Assembly: GCF_000442645.1 (NCBI RefSeq)
Contig: NC_021915.1
Coordinates: forward strand, 2,232,001 to 2,296,000
From: Corynebacterium maris DSM 45190
GTDB lineage: Bacteria; Actinomycetota; Actinomycetes; Mycobacteriales; Mycobacteriaceae
Length of the DNA: 64,000 nucleotides
Direction of reading: 5' to 3'
Shown here: piece by piece, positions 35,706-44,248 of the stretch
Layout: each line of letters opens with the position of its first letter
Numbering within the stretch: the first letter of the stretch is position 1
Notes under the pieces: model-generated
Told to the model about the DNA's origin: nothing
Databases searched by the model: none
The model's input: the letters and a program-made list of their open reading frames with translations, nothing else
Program-made: the position numbers and the translations under genes

Positions 35706-35779
35706 GCCTCCATAGCTCAGTGGATTAGAGCAACCGGCTTCTACCCGGTGTGTCGCGGGTTCGAGTCCTGCTGGGGGCA
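35706..35779 (+). tRNA. tRNA-Arg (anticodon TCT)
   Basis: Acceptor GCCTCCA/TGGGGGC with one G-T pair, anticodon stem ACCGG/CCGGT, loop CTTCTAC giving TCT, T-loop GGTTCGAGTCC. The 3' CCA is not encoded. Confidence 0.95.
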
Positions 35780-35788
35780 CCGCAGTTC

Positions 35789-35822
35789 AGGGGCACTTTC
35801 GGGACATCCCGAGGGTGCCCCT
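35789..35822 (+). terminator. Terminator of tRNA-Arg
   Basis: AGGGGCAC/GTGCCCCT outer stem with an inner TCGGGA/TCCCGA stem, followed by CTCTCCCCTCTT. A weak U-tract, but position and symmetry are right. Confidence 0.75.
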
Positions 35823-36015
35823 CTCCCCTCTTATGGCCACCGAATGGGCACATTCTTCCTGCCTGGTCCGTCCCTGACGGTCGTCCCCTCTCTGCGTCAT
35901 CGCCCACAGCGCGCCGACATTGCGCCGAAGGATCCAGGGCGGTGGCTCCAGGAAAAGCCGCAGGCCCACCGCGTCATCCTTGAAATGGGTGAACTATTTC
36001 ACCAAACTAGAAGGT

Positions 36016-36495
36016 ATGAGCACATACACAGTTCCTGGATTGACCAACGACCACGCCAACCAGCTGATCACTGAGCTGCAAGGGCGCCTCAACGATTACA
36101 ACGACCTCCACCTCATCCTGAAGCACGCCCACTGGAACGTCGTGGGCCCGAACTTCATCGCGGTGCACGAGATGATCGATCCGCAGGTCGACCTCGTGCG
36201 CGGTTACGCCGACGAAGTCGCCGAGCGTATCTCCACCCTCGGCGGCGAACCGGACGGCACCCCGGTCGGCCAGACCACCGACCGCACCCCGCTGAAGTAC
36301 GCCCCGCAGAAGGCCAGCGTGGAGGATCACCTCTCCGCCATCGACGCCACCTACACCCAGGTGCTGGAGCAGGTGCGTGCCTCCATGAAGCTCGCCGGCG
36401 ACGTCGACCCGGTGACCGAGGACGTCTTCATCGCCCAGGCCGCGGAGCTGGAGAAGTTCCAGTGGTTCGTCCGCGCACACCTGGACAAGGCTTAA
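36016..36495 (+). CDS. dps: DNA-binding ferritin-like protein Dps
   Basis: 159 residues forming a ferritin-like four-helix bundle. It has the Dps ferroxidase motif around H37-A-H39-W-N-V-V-G-P-N-F-I-A-V-H51-E-M-I-D55, followed by D-E-V-A-E-R. It stores iron using H2O2 as oxidant and shields DNA in starvation or peroxide stress. The N-terminus is short and not strongly basic, so DNA binding may be weak. AGAAGG ends two bases before the ATG, an unusually short spacing. A shared hairpin with the convergent yihY gene serves as terminator. Confidence 0.95.
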   Translation: MSTYTVPGLTNDHANQLITELQGRLNDYNDLHLILKHAHWNVVGPNFIAVHEMIDPQVDLVRGYADEVAERISTLGGEPDGTPVGQTTDRTPLKYAPQKASVEDHLSAIDATYTQVLEQVRASMKLAGDVDPVTEDVFIAQAAELEKFQWFVRAHLDKA

Positions 36496-36509
36496 ACCTC
36501 TCCGGCGTT

Positions 36510-37580
36510 TTAAGGGCCCGCCGGCGCGTCCCCGCGCCCGGGCCCTTCGTCATGCCCGGGGCCTTCTTTTCCCTCCCGACGGATCTGCCGGGCCTCCTTG
36601 AGCAGCCGCGAACTGACTTTCTTCTGCAGTGTCAACGCCCGCCCAGAGCGCATCGGCAGCGGAAAATCCTCCTCGGCCTCCTGGCCGCGGCGCAACAGAC
36701 GTACGCGTTCGGTCTCCACCACGACCAGCAGTCCGAAGACCACGACGGTATTGGCCGCCCACAAGGCGAATAAGGCGGCGAGCAGCGTTCCGATCGCACC
36801 ATAGGAGCTCAAGCCGGTGAAGTAGCTCAGGTAGATCCAGAACGCGCCCGCCACCAGCGCGAGGCCGACGGTGGCGGTGATGGCGCCCGCGGAGATCCAC
36901 CGAAACACCGGCAATTTGAGGTTGGCGGTGAAATGGTAGAGCACATCCAGCATCAACATGAGTACGCCCACGACCAGCGGCCACCGCACCCATTGCCACA
37001 CCGGCAGAAAGTTGTCGGTGAGAAACGCCACCAGGCCCTCCAGCCCCAGCGGCGCCGCGATGGGGCTGAGCACGGCATCCACCACGGTGGCGTTGACGGT
37101 CACCGCCGCCAGGATCACCAGCATTCCCACCACCATCATCGCCATGACCAACGCCATCGTGGCGAAGAGGCGGATGACGTTACGGCCCTCCCGTACCCCG
37201 AAGGCGTTGTTGGCGGTACGCGACAACGCCCGCACATACGCCGAGGCGGAGAACAGGGAGATCACCACCGCGACGATCAGGCCCACCCAGCCCTCGGCCG
37301 CCGAGCCGGTCACCATCCCCACGATGTCCCTGCTCAGCTGTTCGTATTCGTCGAGAACGTAGGAGTCGATGAAGGAGCCGGTGATCTCGTCCACCACCGC
37401 CCGGTTATTCGCCACGACCAGCGTGGAGATCGAGTAGAGGGACAGCACGGTGGGTGCGAACGCCAGCACGGTGAAGAAGGTGAGTTTGGCGCCGTCGTCA
37501 AGCCCCCTGCCCAGCCAGAAGGACACGGCGGCGCGCCGGAACACATACCAGCGGTCGGACACAGTCAGCCCGCCCCTCAT
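36510..37580 (-). CDS. YihY/virulence factor BrkB family membrane protein
   Basis: 356 residues with six membrane helices in the YihY pattern: A-K-L-T-F-F-T-V-L-A-F-A-P-T-V-L-S-L near the N-terminus, L-F-S-A-S-A-Y-V-R-A-L-S-R-T-A-N-N-A-F-G at the centre and S-Y-G-A-I-G-T-L-L-A-A-L in the fifth helix. The function of this family is not established. The C-terminal 70 residues are charged and cytoplasmic. Its ATG overlaps the stop of a 34-codon gene (ATGA), so translation is probably coupled to it. Confidence 0.9.
   Translation of the reverse strand: MRGGLTVSDRWYVFRRAAVSFWLGRGLDDGAKLTFFTVLAFAPTVLSLYSISTLVVANNRAVVDEITGSFIDSYVLDEYEQLSRDIVGMVTGSAAEGWVGLIVAVVISLFSASAYVRALSRTANNAFGVREGRNVIRLFATMALVMAMMVVGMLVILAAVTVNATVVDAVLSPIAAPLGLEGLVAFLTDNFLPVWQWVRWPLVVGVLMLMLDVLYHFTANLKLPVFRWISAGAITATVGLALVAGAFWIYLSYFTGLSSYGAIGTLLAALFALWAANTVVVFGLLVVVETERVRLLRRGQEAEEDFPLPMRSGRALTLQKKVSSRLLKEARQIRREGKEGPGHDEGPGRGDAPAGP
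36512..36547. terminator. Shared hairpin between dps and the yihY gene
   Basis: AAGGGCCCG (36512-36520) pairs with CGGGCCCTT (36539-36547). It overlaps the end of the yihY frame and can serve both convergent transcripts. Confidence 0.7.
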
Positions 37581-37681
37581 CGGCTACGCACGTACCAGGT
37601 GAAGCCGTCCACCTCAGCCGGGTTCGGCCCCTTCGACGCGGGGTGGCGTTCGCGCTGCGGCGCCTTCTCAGCAGTAGTCAC
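37577..37681 (-). CDS. 34-residue small protein, upstream partner of the YihY protein
   Basis: A short gene below usual size cut-offs. GTG at 37681 is seven bases from a TAGGGT -10 box (complement of 37689-37694), the leaderless spacing seen for many genes here. Its TGA overlaps the yihY ATG (ATGA). The peptide is V-T-T-A-E-K-A-P-Q-R at the start and ends G-F-T-W-Y-V-R-S-R: polar and basic, with one Trp/Tyr hydrophobic patch, no membrane helix. It may be a regulatory small protein or only a translational enhancer for YihY. I know no family. Confidence 0.65.
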   Translation of the reverse strand: MTTAEKAPQRERHPASKGPNPAEVDGFTWYVRSR

Positions 37682-37761
37682 CTGTACCACCCTAAACAAC
37701 GACTGGGTTTCCGCAGTATAGGGCACTTGAAAACGCCCCATCCGCGGGGAAGACTATAGGT

Positions 37762-39087
37762 ATGTTCAAAGAGAATCTCACCCTCCCCGTGCCGGAGGGC
37801 CTCGCCGAATCCGCCGCGTTGCTCGGCGGCGCCACCGAGCGGCTCACCGACGAGCAGGCGCGCGCCTTCGTGCTCGAGCAGCTGGCGGGGGCCGAGGTGG
37901 ACGACAAAACCGTCTGCATCGTCATCCCGGACGGCACCCGCTCGGGCCCGCACGACCTGATGATCCAGGCCGCCTACGACGCCCTCGCCGACCGCGCCCG
38001 ATCCATCACCATCCTCATCGCCCTGGGCACCCACGCGGCGATGGACGAGCCGTCGATCGCGAAGCTGCTCGGCGTGCCGTCCGGCTCCATTGCGGACCGT
38101 TTCCCCAAGGCCCGCGTGCTCAACCACGACTGGCACAACCCGGAGGCCATCGCCACGCTCGGCACCGTCCCGGCGGAAGAGATCTCACGTCTGACCCACG
38201 GACTGTTGGCCGATCGGGCCATGGCCGTCCAGATCAACAAGATCGTCGCCGAAGCCGACGTCAACCTGGTCGTCGGCCCCGTCTTCCCGCACGAAGTCGT
38301 CGGTTTCTCGGGCGGCAACAAATACTTCTTCCCGGGCTGCTCCGTCCACGACGTCATCGACATCTCCCACTGGGTCGGCGCGCTGATCACCGCCTCCGAC
38401 ATCATCGGCACCCTCGGCATCACCCCGGTGCGCCAGCTCATCGACACGGCCGCGGACATGATTCCGGGCGAGAAGCTCGCCGTGACGTACGTGGCCACCA
38501 GCGGCGAAGACGAGGACGACTCCATCCTGCACTCCGTGGCCTACGGCGACACCCGCTCCGCCTGGGCCGCGAACGCGCAGGTCGCCTCCCGCACCCACAT
38601 CACGTGGCTGGACCGGCCGTACCCGCGCATCGTGTCCAAGGTCCCGGAGATGTACGAGGACTTGTGGACCGGCGCGAAGGGCGTGTACAAGATGGAGCCG
38701 GTGTGCGCCGACGGCGGCGAGATCATCGTCTACGCCCCGCACATCACCCAGATCTCCGAGATGCACCCCGGCATCGGCGAGATCGGCTACCACTGCATCG
38801 AATACTTCACCAAGCAGTGGGACACGTTCAAGGACCATCCCTGGGGCGAGATCGCCCACTCCACCCACGTCCGCGGCCTGGGCACCTACGACCCGGAGAC
38901 CGGCGAGGAGAAACTGCGCATCAACGTCACCCTGGCCTCCCAGGTCCCGCCGGAAGTGTGCGAGGCCTACAATCTCGGCTACGCGGATCCCGAGGCCCTC
39001 GACTGGGCCGAGTTCGACGCCGACCCGGACACCCTGGTCATCGAGCACGCCGGCGAGATCCTGCACCGCCTGGAACCCCAGCGCTAA
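37762..39087 (+). CDS. larA: Nickel-dependent lactate racemase
   Basis: Interconverts D- and L-lactate using the nickel-pincer nucleotide cofactor. The 441-residue protein has the LarA residues expected: H91 in L-G-T-H, H177 in P-H-E-V-V-G-F-S-G-G-N-K and K187 ten residues later, the Lys that covalently anchors the cofactor in Lactiplantibacillus LarA. Lactate-racemase-like proteins also include malate and other alpha-hydroxyacid racemases, so the substrate is not certain. GGGGAAG lies nine bases before the ATG. It heads a larA-larE-larB operon, with larC 3 kb away. Confidence 0.9.
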   Translation: MFKENLTLPVPEGLAESAALLGGATERLTDEQARAFVLEQLAGAEVDDKTVCIVIPDGTRSGPHDLMIQAAYDALADRARSITILIALGTHAAMDEPSIAKLLGVPSGSIADRFPKARVLNHDWHNPEAIATLGTVPAEEISRLTHGLLADRAMAVQINKIVAEADVNLVVGPVFPHEVVGFSGGNKYFFPGCSVHDVIDISHWVGALITASDIIGTLGITPVRQLIDTAADMIPGEKLAVTYVATSGEDEDDSILHSVAYGDTRSAWAANAQVASRTHITWLDRPYPRIVSKVPEMYEDLWTGAKGVYKMEPVCADGGEIIVYAPHITQISEMHPGIGEIGYHCIEYFTKQWDTFKDHPWGEIAHSTHVRGLGTYDPETGEEKLRINVTLASQVPPEVCEAYNLGYADPEALDWAEFDADPDTLVIEHAGEILHRLEPQR

Positions 39088-39122
39088 CTCTCTTTTTCGT
39101 GAAAGGTTCGGCCCGAGACCCC

Positions 39123-39977
39123 ATGCCGCTCCCCCAGCCAGCCGACGCCGCCGGCCACCTCATCGACGCCGTCGCCGCCCACCTGCCCGACGAGGGACGC
39201 CTCGGCGTCGCCTACTCCGGCGGCGTGGACTCGGCGTCCCTGCTCGCCGTCGCCCGCCACACCCTCGGCCCCGAACGCGTGCTGGCGATCATGGCGGTCT
39301 CCCCGTCACTCGCCGCCCGCGAACGCGCCCTGGCCGTAGACACCGCCGCCTTCATCGGCGCCGAGGTCCTCCAGATCACCACCCGCGAGCAGGACGTCGA
39401 CGGCTACCGCGACAACGACGTGGACCGCTGCTACTTCTGCAAAAACGAGATGTTCGAGCGCATCGACGCCGCCGTCATCGACGAACACGATCTAGCCGCG
39501 GTCGCCTACGGCGAAAACGCCGACGACGCCCGTCGCATCGACCGGCCCGGCGCCCGCGCCGCCACCGAACACGGTGTACTGCGCCCGCTGGCGGACGCCG
39601 GGCTGACCAAAGCCGACGTGCGCGCCGTCGCCCGCGCCTTCGACCTGCCGGTGGCCGACAAGCCCGCCGCCCCCTGCCTGGCCTCGCGCATCCCGCACGG
39701 CCACGAGGTCACCGAGGAAAAACTCGCCCAGGTCGAGGCCTTGGAACTGACCCTCTACCAGCTCGGATTCAGCGACTCCCGGGTCCGCCACCACGGCGAG
39801 ATCGCGCGCATCGAGCTGCCCACCGACGAAATGGCGCGCGCCGCCGAACCGCAGATCGCCCGCGACATCGAGGCCTCCGCCACCCGCGCCGGGTTCACCT
39901 ACGCCACGGTGGATCTGCGCGGCATCCAGTCGGGCGCGATGACCTTGTCGATCCTGAATGCGAGGGGATCACTGTGA
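39123..39977 (+). CDS. larE: Pyridinium-3,5-bisthiocarboxylic acid mononucleotide synthase LarE
   Basis: ATP-dependent sulfur insertase of the LarA cofactor pathway. The 284-residue protein has the PP-loop S32-G-G-V-D-S37 and an A-P-C185-L-A-S-R motif holding the conserved Cys that donates its own sulfur in Lactiplantibacillus LarE. C103 and C106 in R-C-Y-F-C-K are two extra cysteines, which could allow a persulfide or metal-cluster route. It lies 35 bases after larA and overlaps larB by four bases. Confidence 0.92.
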   Translation: MPLPQPADAAGHLIDAVAAHLPDEGRLGVAYSGGVDSASLLAVARHTLGPERVLAIMAVSPSLAARERALAVDTAAFIGAEVLQITTREQDVDGYRDNDVDRCYFCKNEMFERIDAAVIDEHDLAAVAYGENADDARRIDRPGARAATEHGVLRPLADAGLTKADVRAVARAFDLPVADKPAAPCLASRIPHGHEVTEEKLAQVEALELTLYQLGFSDSRVRHHGEIARIELPTDEMARAAEPQIARDIEASATRAGFTYATVDLRGIQSGAMTLSILNARGSL

Positions 39978-40645
39978 ACGACGGGCGGAGCAGGAAGGTC
40001 GGCGACTTCGCGCACCTGGACGTCGACCGGGCACGTCGTCGCGGCTACCCGGAGGCCATCTACTGCGAAGGAAAGACGCCCGAGCAGGTCGGCGCGATCG
40101 CGTTGAGCCTGCGCGAGGTGGAGCAGACGACGTTGTTCACCCGCGCCCGTCCCGAGCACGCCGACGCCGTGCTGGAGGTGCTCGACGACGTCTTCTACGA
40201 CCCCGACGCGGGCTTCCTCGCCTACCCGGCCGCCGCCCCGGAGCCCAGCGGGGTGTCCGTGTTGGTGCTGTGCGCCGGCACCTCGGATCTGCCGGTGGCC
40301 AAAGAGGCGATGCACACCGCCCGCTACCTGGGCAGGGCAGTGTCGCTGATCGCGGACGTCGGCGTGGCCGGCATCCACCGGTTGCTCAGCTACGAAGAGG
40401 AGCTGCACAGCGCCGGAGTGATCGTCATCGCCGCCGGCATGGACGGGGCGTTGCCGAGCGTGGTCGGCGGACTCGTCTCGTGCCCGGTCGTGGCGGTGCC
40501 GACCTCGGTGGGCTACGGCGCGGGCTCCGGCGGCGTCGCTCCGCTGCTGACCATGCTCAACTCGTGCGCCCCGGGCGTCGGGGTGGTCAACATCGACAAC
40601 GGGTACGGCGCGGGGCATTTGGCCGCGCAGATCGCGGCCAGGTAG
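39974..40645 (+). CDS. larB: Nickel-pincer cofactor biosynthesis protein LarB
   Basis: Carboxylates and hydrolyses nicotinic acid adenine dinucleotide to start the LarA cofactor. The 223-residue protein resembles PurE in its C-terminal half (V-L-C-A-G-T-S-D-L-P-V-A-K-E-A ... S-V-G-Y-G-A-G-S-G-G-V-A-P-L-L). The GTG start overlaps the larE stop (GTGA). A hairpin 50 bases after its stop may end the operon. Confidence 0.92.
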   Translation: MNDGRSRKVGDFAHLDVDRARRRGYPEAIYCEGKTPEQVGAIALSLREVEQTTLFTRARPEHADAVLEVLDDVFYDPDAGFLAYPAAAPEPSGVSVLVLCAGTSDLPVAKEAMHTARYLGRAVSLIADVGVAGIHRLLSYEEELHSAGVIVIAAGMDGALPSVVGGLVSCPVVAVPTSVGYGAGSGGVAPLLTMLNSCAPGVGVVNIDNGYGAGHLAAQIAAR

Positions 40646-40696
40646 CCGGCTGCAGGGGAGGCCCCCGATTTACGGTGGGCACTTCGGAGCAACCCG

Positions 40697-40719
40697 GCAA
40701 TTTTCGTTGCGAGAATTGC
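40697..40719. repeat. Inverted repeat after larB
   Basis: GCAATTTTCG and CGAGAATTGC flank a TTG loop with one mismatch. It may mark the end of the lar operon, although no U-tract follows. Confidence 0.55.
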
Positions 40720-40845
40720 AGTCCATGCTGGCATTTGTGTCCCTGATCTGGCTCTCTCGGATGTCAAGTGCGTTGATCTTGGGGTCCCCTGCCCAGAGAG
40801 ATTCTTCGCACACTGCGCCCGGCCGCGTTTTGCTACGCTGGCACC

Positions 40846-41361
40846 ATGCATTACCTGGCGGTTTCCCGCGCGCGTGCCTACCTGCGTGACTGTGGCGCTT
40901 ATCTGGGCCTGGCCGCAGCCACCGTTCCCCTCGGGGTGGTGGGGCAGATCACCGGCTGGGGGAAAAAGCCGCCTTTTGCCTACGCCGTGAGCGTGGCGCC
41001 CCCGATTCTCGCCGCGCTCCTGGCGGCCCGGCAGGAGGCCCGCCACGGAGCAACGCCAGGCAAGCGCCACCATCACCTTATCGTCACGAAAAGAGCGGGC
41101 ACGCCGATCACCTTCGGGCGGGCACTGACGCGCAACTGCCTTAAAATCGCCATTCCCTGGCAACTCGGACACATGGTGGCCATCGGCGCAGTCTTCGGCG
41201 GTTTCGACAAAAAGGATCCCCTGACGCTGGGGGCGGCGTTTATCACCTACCCGTTGCTTGCGGCCATGATCCTGGGCGTCGTGCTGGGCGACGGTAGCAC
41301 CATCCATGACCGGCTCTCCGGGACCAGGGTGGTCGGCACCGCGATCACCAGCCAAGGCTGA
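40846..41361 (+). CDS. RDD family membrane protein
   Basis: 171 residues. The RDD signature shows as S-R-A-R-A-Y-L-R-D-C near the start, A-R-H-G-A-T-P-G-K-R at the middle, R-A-L-T-R-N-C-L-K-I and T-I-H-D-R-L-S-G-T-R-V-V near the end. Three or so membrane helices lie between. The role is unknown, perhaps transport. TACGCT (40834-40839) is six bases before the ATG, giving a leaderless transcript. Confidence 0.85.
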   Translation: MHYLAVSRARAYLRDCGAYLGLAAATVPLGVVGQITGWGKKPPFAYAVSVAPPILAALLAARQEARHGATPGKRHHHLIVTKRAGTPITFGRALTRNCLKIAIPWQLGHMVAIGAVFGGFDKKDPLTLGAAFITYPLLAAMILGVVLGDGSTIHDRLSGTRVVGTAITSQG

Positions 41362-41452
41362 CAACCGTCACGTTCGTCCAACGGTTTTCCATGTCAGCGA
41401 TGAAGTAGTGTCCTTCGGCCACCGTTACGCACTCCAGAACCGGATGAGCCGC

Positions 41453-42448
41453 TTAGCCGCGCCTGCCCGGACGCCGGCCTCCCCTGCGGCGCTGCCCGCC
41501 CCGGCGGTTGCCGGCGGGTGGTCGTCCCGCCAGCCGGTCGAAGATTCGCTGCCAGGAGTCCGGCGTCGGTGAGGTCACGGTGAGCGTCTCGCCGTCGGGA
41601 AGCGGGAATGACAGCCCCGTGGCGTGCAGGAATAAACCGCTGCCTCCGACCCGAGATGTGAAAGCCGCGTCACCGTATTTGTCGTCGCCGGCGATCGGGT
41701 GGCCGGCGTGGCTGGTGTGCACGCGGATCTGGTGTTTACGCCCGGTGATCAACTCGACGTCGAGAAGCGTCGCGACGTCCCCGAAGCGGCGGCGCACCCT
41801 GGTTCGGGTCAGTGCGGGATCACCGTCGGCGGCGACGACCACTCCGCGCGGGGTGCGGGCGATCGGGTCGGTCAGCTCTGTCAGTCGCTCCGGCCACGCG
41901 CCCCTGACCAGGGCGACGTAGTCGCGGCGCACCGCGTCGCCCTGGGCGAAAAGCTCGCTCAAATAACGCAGCATGGCCGGTGTCTTGGTGAGGATCAACA
42001 ACCCCGAAGTCTCCCGGTCCAGCCGGTGCGCCAGATCCAGGTCGGGTTCGTGCGGCCGGTCGGCGCGTAGCGCTTCGATGACCCCGCCGCGGTGCCCCGT
42101 GCCCACGTGCACGGGCACGCCGGCCGGCTTGTCGACGATCAACAGCTGCTCGTCCTCGTACACGATCGCCCGGTTGAGCCGGGCCACCAGCGCCTTCGGC
42201 GGCGGCTGCTTCGGCGCGGCGTCCTGGACCTCGAAGGCCGGCAGGGTGAGGACGTCGCCCTCCTGGATGCGGTAACCGCCGTCGGCCTTGCGCCCGTTGA
42301 CCCGGATCCCGCCCTTGCGCAGGTGCCGGAAGATCAGGCCCGCCGGCACCCCCTTGAACTGGGCGCGCAGGAATTTATCCAGTCGGCGCCCGGCGTGGGC
42401 GGCGGGCACCTCCATCTCGGAGGGGGCTGTCGATGCGGTCGGTTCCAT
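41453..42448 (-). CDS. RluA-family 23S rRNA pseudouridine synthase
   Basis: 331 residues. It has an S4-like N-terminal RNA-binding segment (R-R-L-D-K-F-L-R-A-Q-F ... I-R-V-N-G-R-K-A) and a catalytic domain with A-H-R-L-D-R-E-T-S-G-L, where the Asp is the nucleophile, and K-H-Q-I-R-V-H-T. The type resembles RluC/RluD. The C-terminal 30 residues form an Arg/Gly-rich tail (R-R-G-G-Q-R-R-R-G-G-R-R), which may help bind RNA. ATG 42448 follows GGAAG; a TATGGT box is nine bases off. The divergent ogt start is only 42 bases away. Confidence 0.92.
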   Translation of the reverse strand: MEPTASTAPSEMEVPAAHAGRRLDKFLRAQFKGVPAGLIFRHLRKGGIRVNGRKADGGYRIQEGDVLTLPAFEVQDAAPKQPPPKALVARLNRAIVYEDEQLLIVDKPAGVPVHVGTGHRGGVIEALRADRPHEPDLDLAHRLDRETSGLLILTKTPAMLRYLSELFAQGDAVRRDYVALVRGAWPERLTELTDPIARTPRGVVVAADGDPALTRTRVRRRFGDVATLLDVELITGRKHQIRVHTSHAGHPIAGDDKYGDAAFTSRVGGSGLFLHATGLSFPLPDGETLTVTSPTPDSWQRIFDRLAGRPPAGNRRGGQRRRGGRRPGRRG

Positions 42449-42490
42449 GACTTCCGGACCATAGCAGGACCGGCGACTACCATGGCGGCC

Positions 42491-43033
42491 ATGGCTATCT
42501 TCGGCGCTCGCCACCCGTCCCCGCTGGGCGAACTCTTCCTCGCCGGCACCGAGGGGCAGCTGCTGGGCGTGTGGTTCGAACACCACCGCCACACCGATAA
42601 AACCATGCCGAAAGACGTCGTCGAAGACTCCGGTGTGCCCGCCCTGACGCACGCCGCGGACTGGCTGGACCGCTACTTCGACGGCGAGCGCCCCGACCCC
42701 GGTGAGCTGTCTCTGGCGCCGGCGGGCAGCGAGTTCCGGCGGTCCGTGTGGGCGCTGCTCGCCGACGTCCCCTATGGGGAGACCACCACCTACGGGGCGT
42801 TGGCCAAGCAGGCCGCGGCCCGTCTGGGTAGGCAGTCCATGTCCTCGCAGGCCGTCGGCGGCGCGGTGGGGCACAACCCGGTCTCGATCATCGTGCCGTG
42901 CCACCGCGTCGTCGGCGCCGACGGTTCCCTGACCGGCTACAGCGGCGGCATGGCCGCCAAAATCTGGCTGCTGCGCCACGAAGGCGTCGACTTCAGCTCA
43001 CTGAGCGTACCGACGACCGGCACCGCCCTCTAA
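42491..43033 (+). CDS. ogt: Methylated-DNA--protein-cysteine methyltransferase
   Basis: Suicide repair protein that takes alkyl groups from O6-alkylguanine. The 180-residue protein has the acceptor motif I-V-P-C137-H-R-V and the preceding helix-turn-helix with V-P-Y-G-E-T-T-T-Y. ATG 42491 is seven bases after TACCAT (42478-42483), the leaderless spacing; another in-frame ATG is nine bases upstream and would overlap the -10 box. Its stop overlaps the convergent larC stop. Confidence 0.94.
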   Translation: MAIFGARHPSPLGELFLAGTEGQLLGVWFEHHRHTDKTMPKDVVEDSGVPALTHAADWLDRYFDGERPDPGELSLAPAGSEFRRSVWALLADVPYGETTTYGALAKQAAARLGRQSMSSQAVGGAVGHNPVSIIVPCHRVVGADGSLTGYSGGMAAKIWLLRHEGVDFSSLSVPTTGTAL

Positions 43034-44214
43034 CCCTGCCCCTGTGCCCGGCGCAGCACTTCTTCCTGACTGAGCCCCAGCGCCTGGGCGGCGGCCGCGA
43101 CGTCGTCGAACTCTGGTTGGCGGGTCTGGTCCTCGCCGCCACGGGAGCCGATCTTGACCCGCACCGCGTGGCCCTCGACGTCGACGCTCTCCCACCGCCG
43201 GTCGAGCCCCTCCCGCGCCACGGACCGCCAGCGCACGCCGAAGGTGGTGGTGACGTGAAACAGCGTCCGGCGGATTGTCTCCGCGTCCGCCTCGTCGGCC
43301 AACACGTGCACGGTGTGGGCGGGACGCCCCTTCTTCATCAAGATGGGCGTCAGCCATGCGTCTCGGGCGCCGGCGTCCAGCAGCGCCTGCAGCACCCCCG
43401 GCCAGAGGCGGGGATCCAGGTCGTCGACGTTCGCCTCCATCTGCACCAACCTGCCGGTGTCGGGGTTGGGGTCAGGACGCTCGCCGGCAAGCACGAAGAC
43501 GCGGGTGACGTTCGGGCGCCCCGGGGTGTCCTTCGTCCCCGCGCCCACGCCGACGCCGGTGACAGTGCCGTCGGGAAGCGGGCCCGCCTGCGCGGCGAAG
43601 TGGCGGATGAGCGCGGCGCCGGTGGGGGTCGTCAACTCCCCCACCAGGCGGTCTGAACCGATGAGCGCGCCGGAAGTCGTCGGCCAGCCGAGCAGCAGCT
43701 GCGCCACCGCCGGCACGGGCACGGGGATGTCGCCGTGCGCGGCGGTGATGCGGCCGAAACCGACCGCCACCGGCGAGGAGCTGATCGTCGTCGCTCCCAG
43801 CTGCCGGATCGCCTCACACACCCCGACCACGTCGGCGAGGGAATCCAGCGCGCCGACCTCGTGGAAATGGATCGTCTCCGGGTCCACGCCATGCACCGTG
43901 GCCTCAGCGCGGGCGATCAGCTCAAAGACGGCCAGGGCGTCGGCGCGCGTGCGCTCCGGGAGGGCCGCCTCGTTCAACAAGGCACGAATCGTCGTCCAGG
44001 TGCGGTGCGGCTGGCCCTCGTCGGTGGCGTCCACGTGAATTTTGAGCGCGCGTTGCCCGGCGCGCCGCACGGTTTCCGCCCGCAGGCGCACCGCGCCGGG
44101 GACGACGGCGTCGACGGCCCGCTGCACCTCGTCCAGGTCCGCGCCCGCGTCCACCAGGGCCGCCAGCAGCATGTCGCCGGCGACTCCGGCGCTTGCGTCG
44201 ATCCACAACTTCAT
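43030..44214 (-). CDS. larC: Nickel insertase LarC for the lactate racemase cofactor, single uninterrupted ORF
   Basis: Inserts nickel into the pincer nucleotide using CTP. The 394-residue protein begins M-K-L-W-I-D-A-S-A-G-V-A-G-D-M-L-L-A-A-L and contains the LarC blocks H-F-H-E-V-G-A-L-D-S-L-A-D and M-E-A-N-V-D-D-L-D-P-R. In Lactiplantibacillus the two halves (LarC1, LarC2) need a programmed frameshift; here the frame is continuous. TAGCGT lies six bases before the ATG. It is separated from larAEB by an RDD, an rluA-type and the ogt gene, on the opposite strand. Confidence 0.93.
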   Translation of the reverse strand: MKLWIDASAGVAGDMLLAALVDAGADLDEVQRAVDAVVPGAVRLRAETVRRAGQRALKIHVDATDEGQPHRTWTTIRALLNEAALPERTRADALAVFELIARAEATVHGVDPETIHFHEVGALDSLADVVGVCEAIRQLGATTISSSPVAVGFGRITAAHGDIPVPVPAVAQLLLGWPTTSGALIGSDRLVGELTTPTGAALIRHFAAQAGPLPDGTVTGVGVGAGTKDTPGRPNVTRVFVLAGERPDPNPDTGRLVQMEANVDDLDPRLWPGVLQALLDAGARDAWLTPILMKKGRPAHTVHVLADEADAETIRRTLFHVTTTFGVRWRSVAREGLDRRWESVDVEGHAVRVKIGSRGGEDQTRQPEFDDVAAAAQALGLSQEEVLRRAQGQG

Positions 44215-44248
44215 GACTTCACGCTACGCGGTGCCCGCGGCGAGGGGA

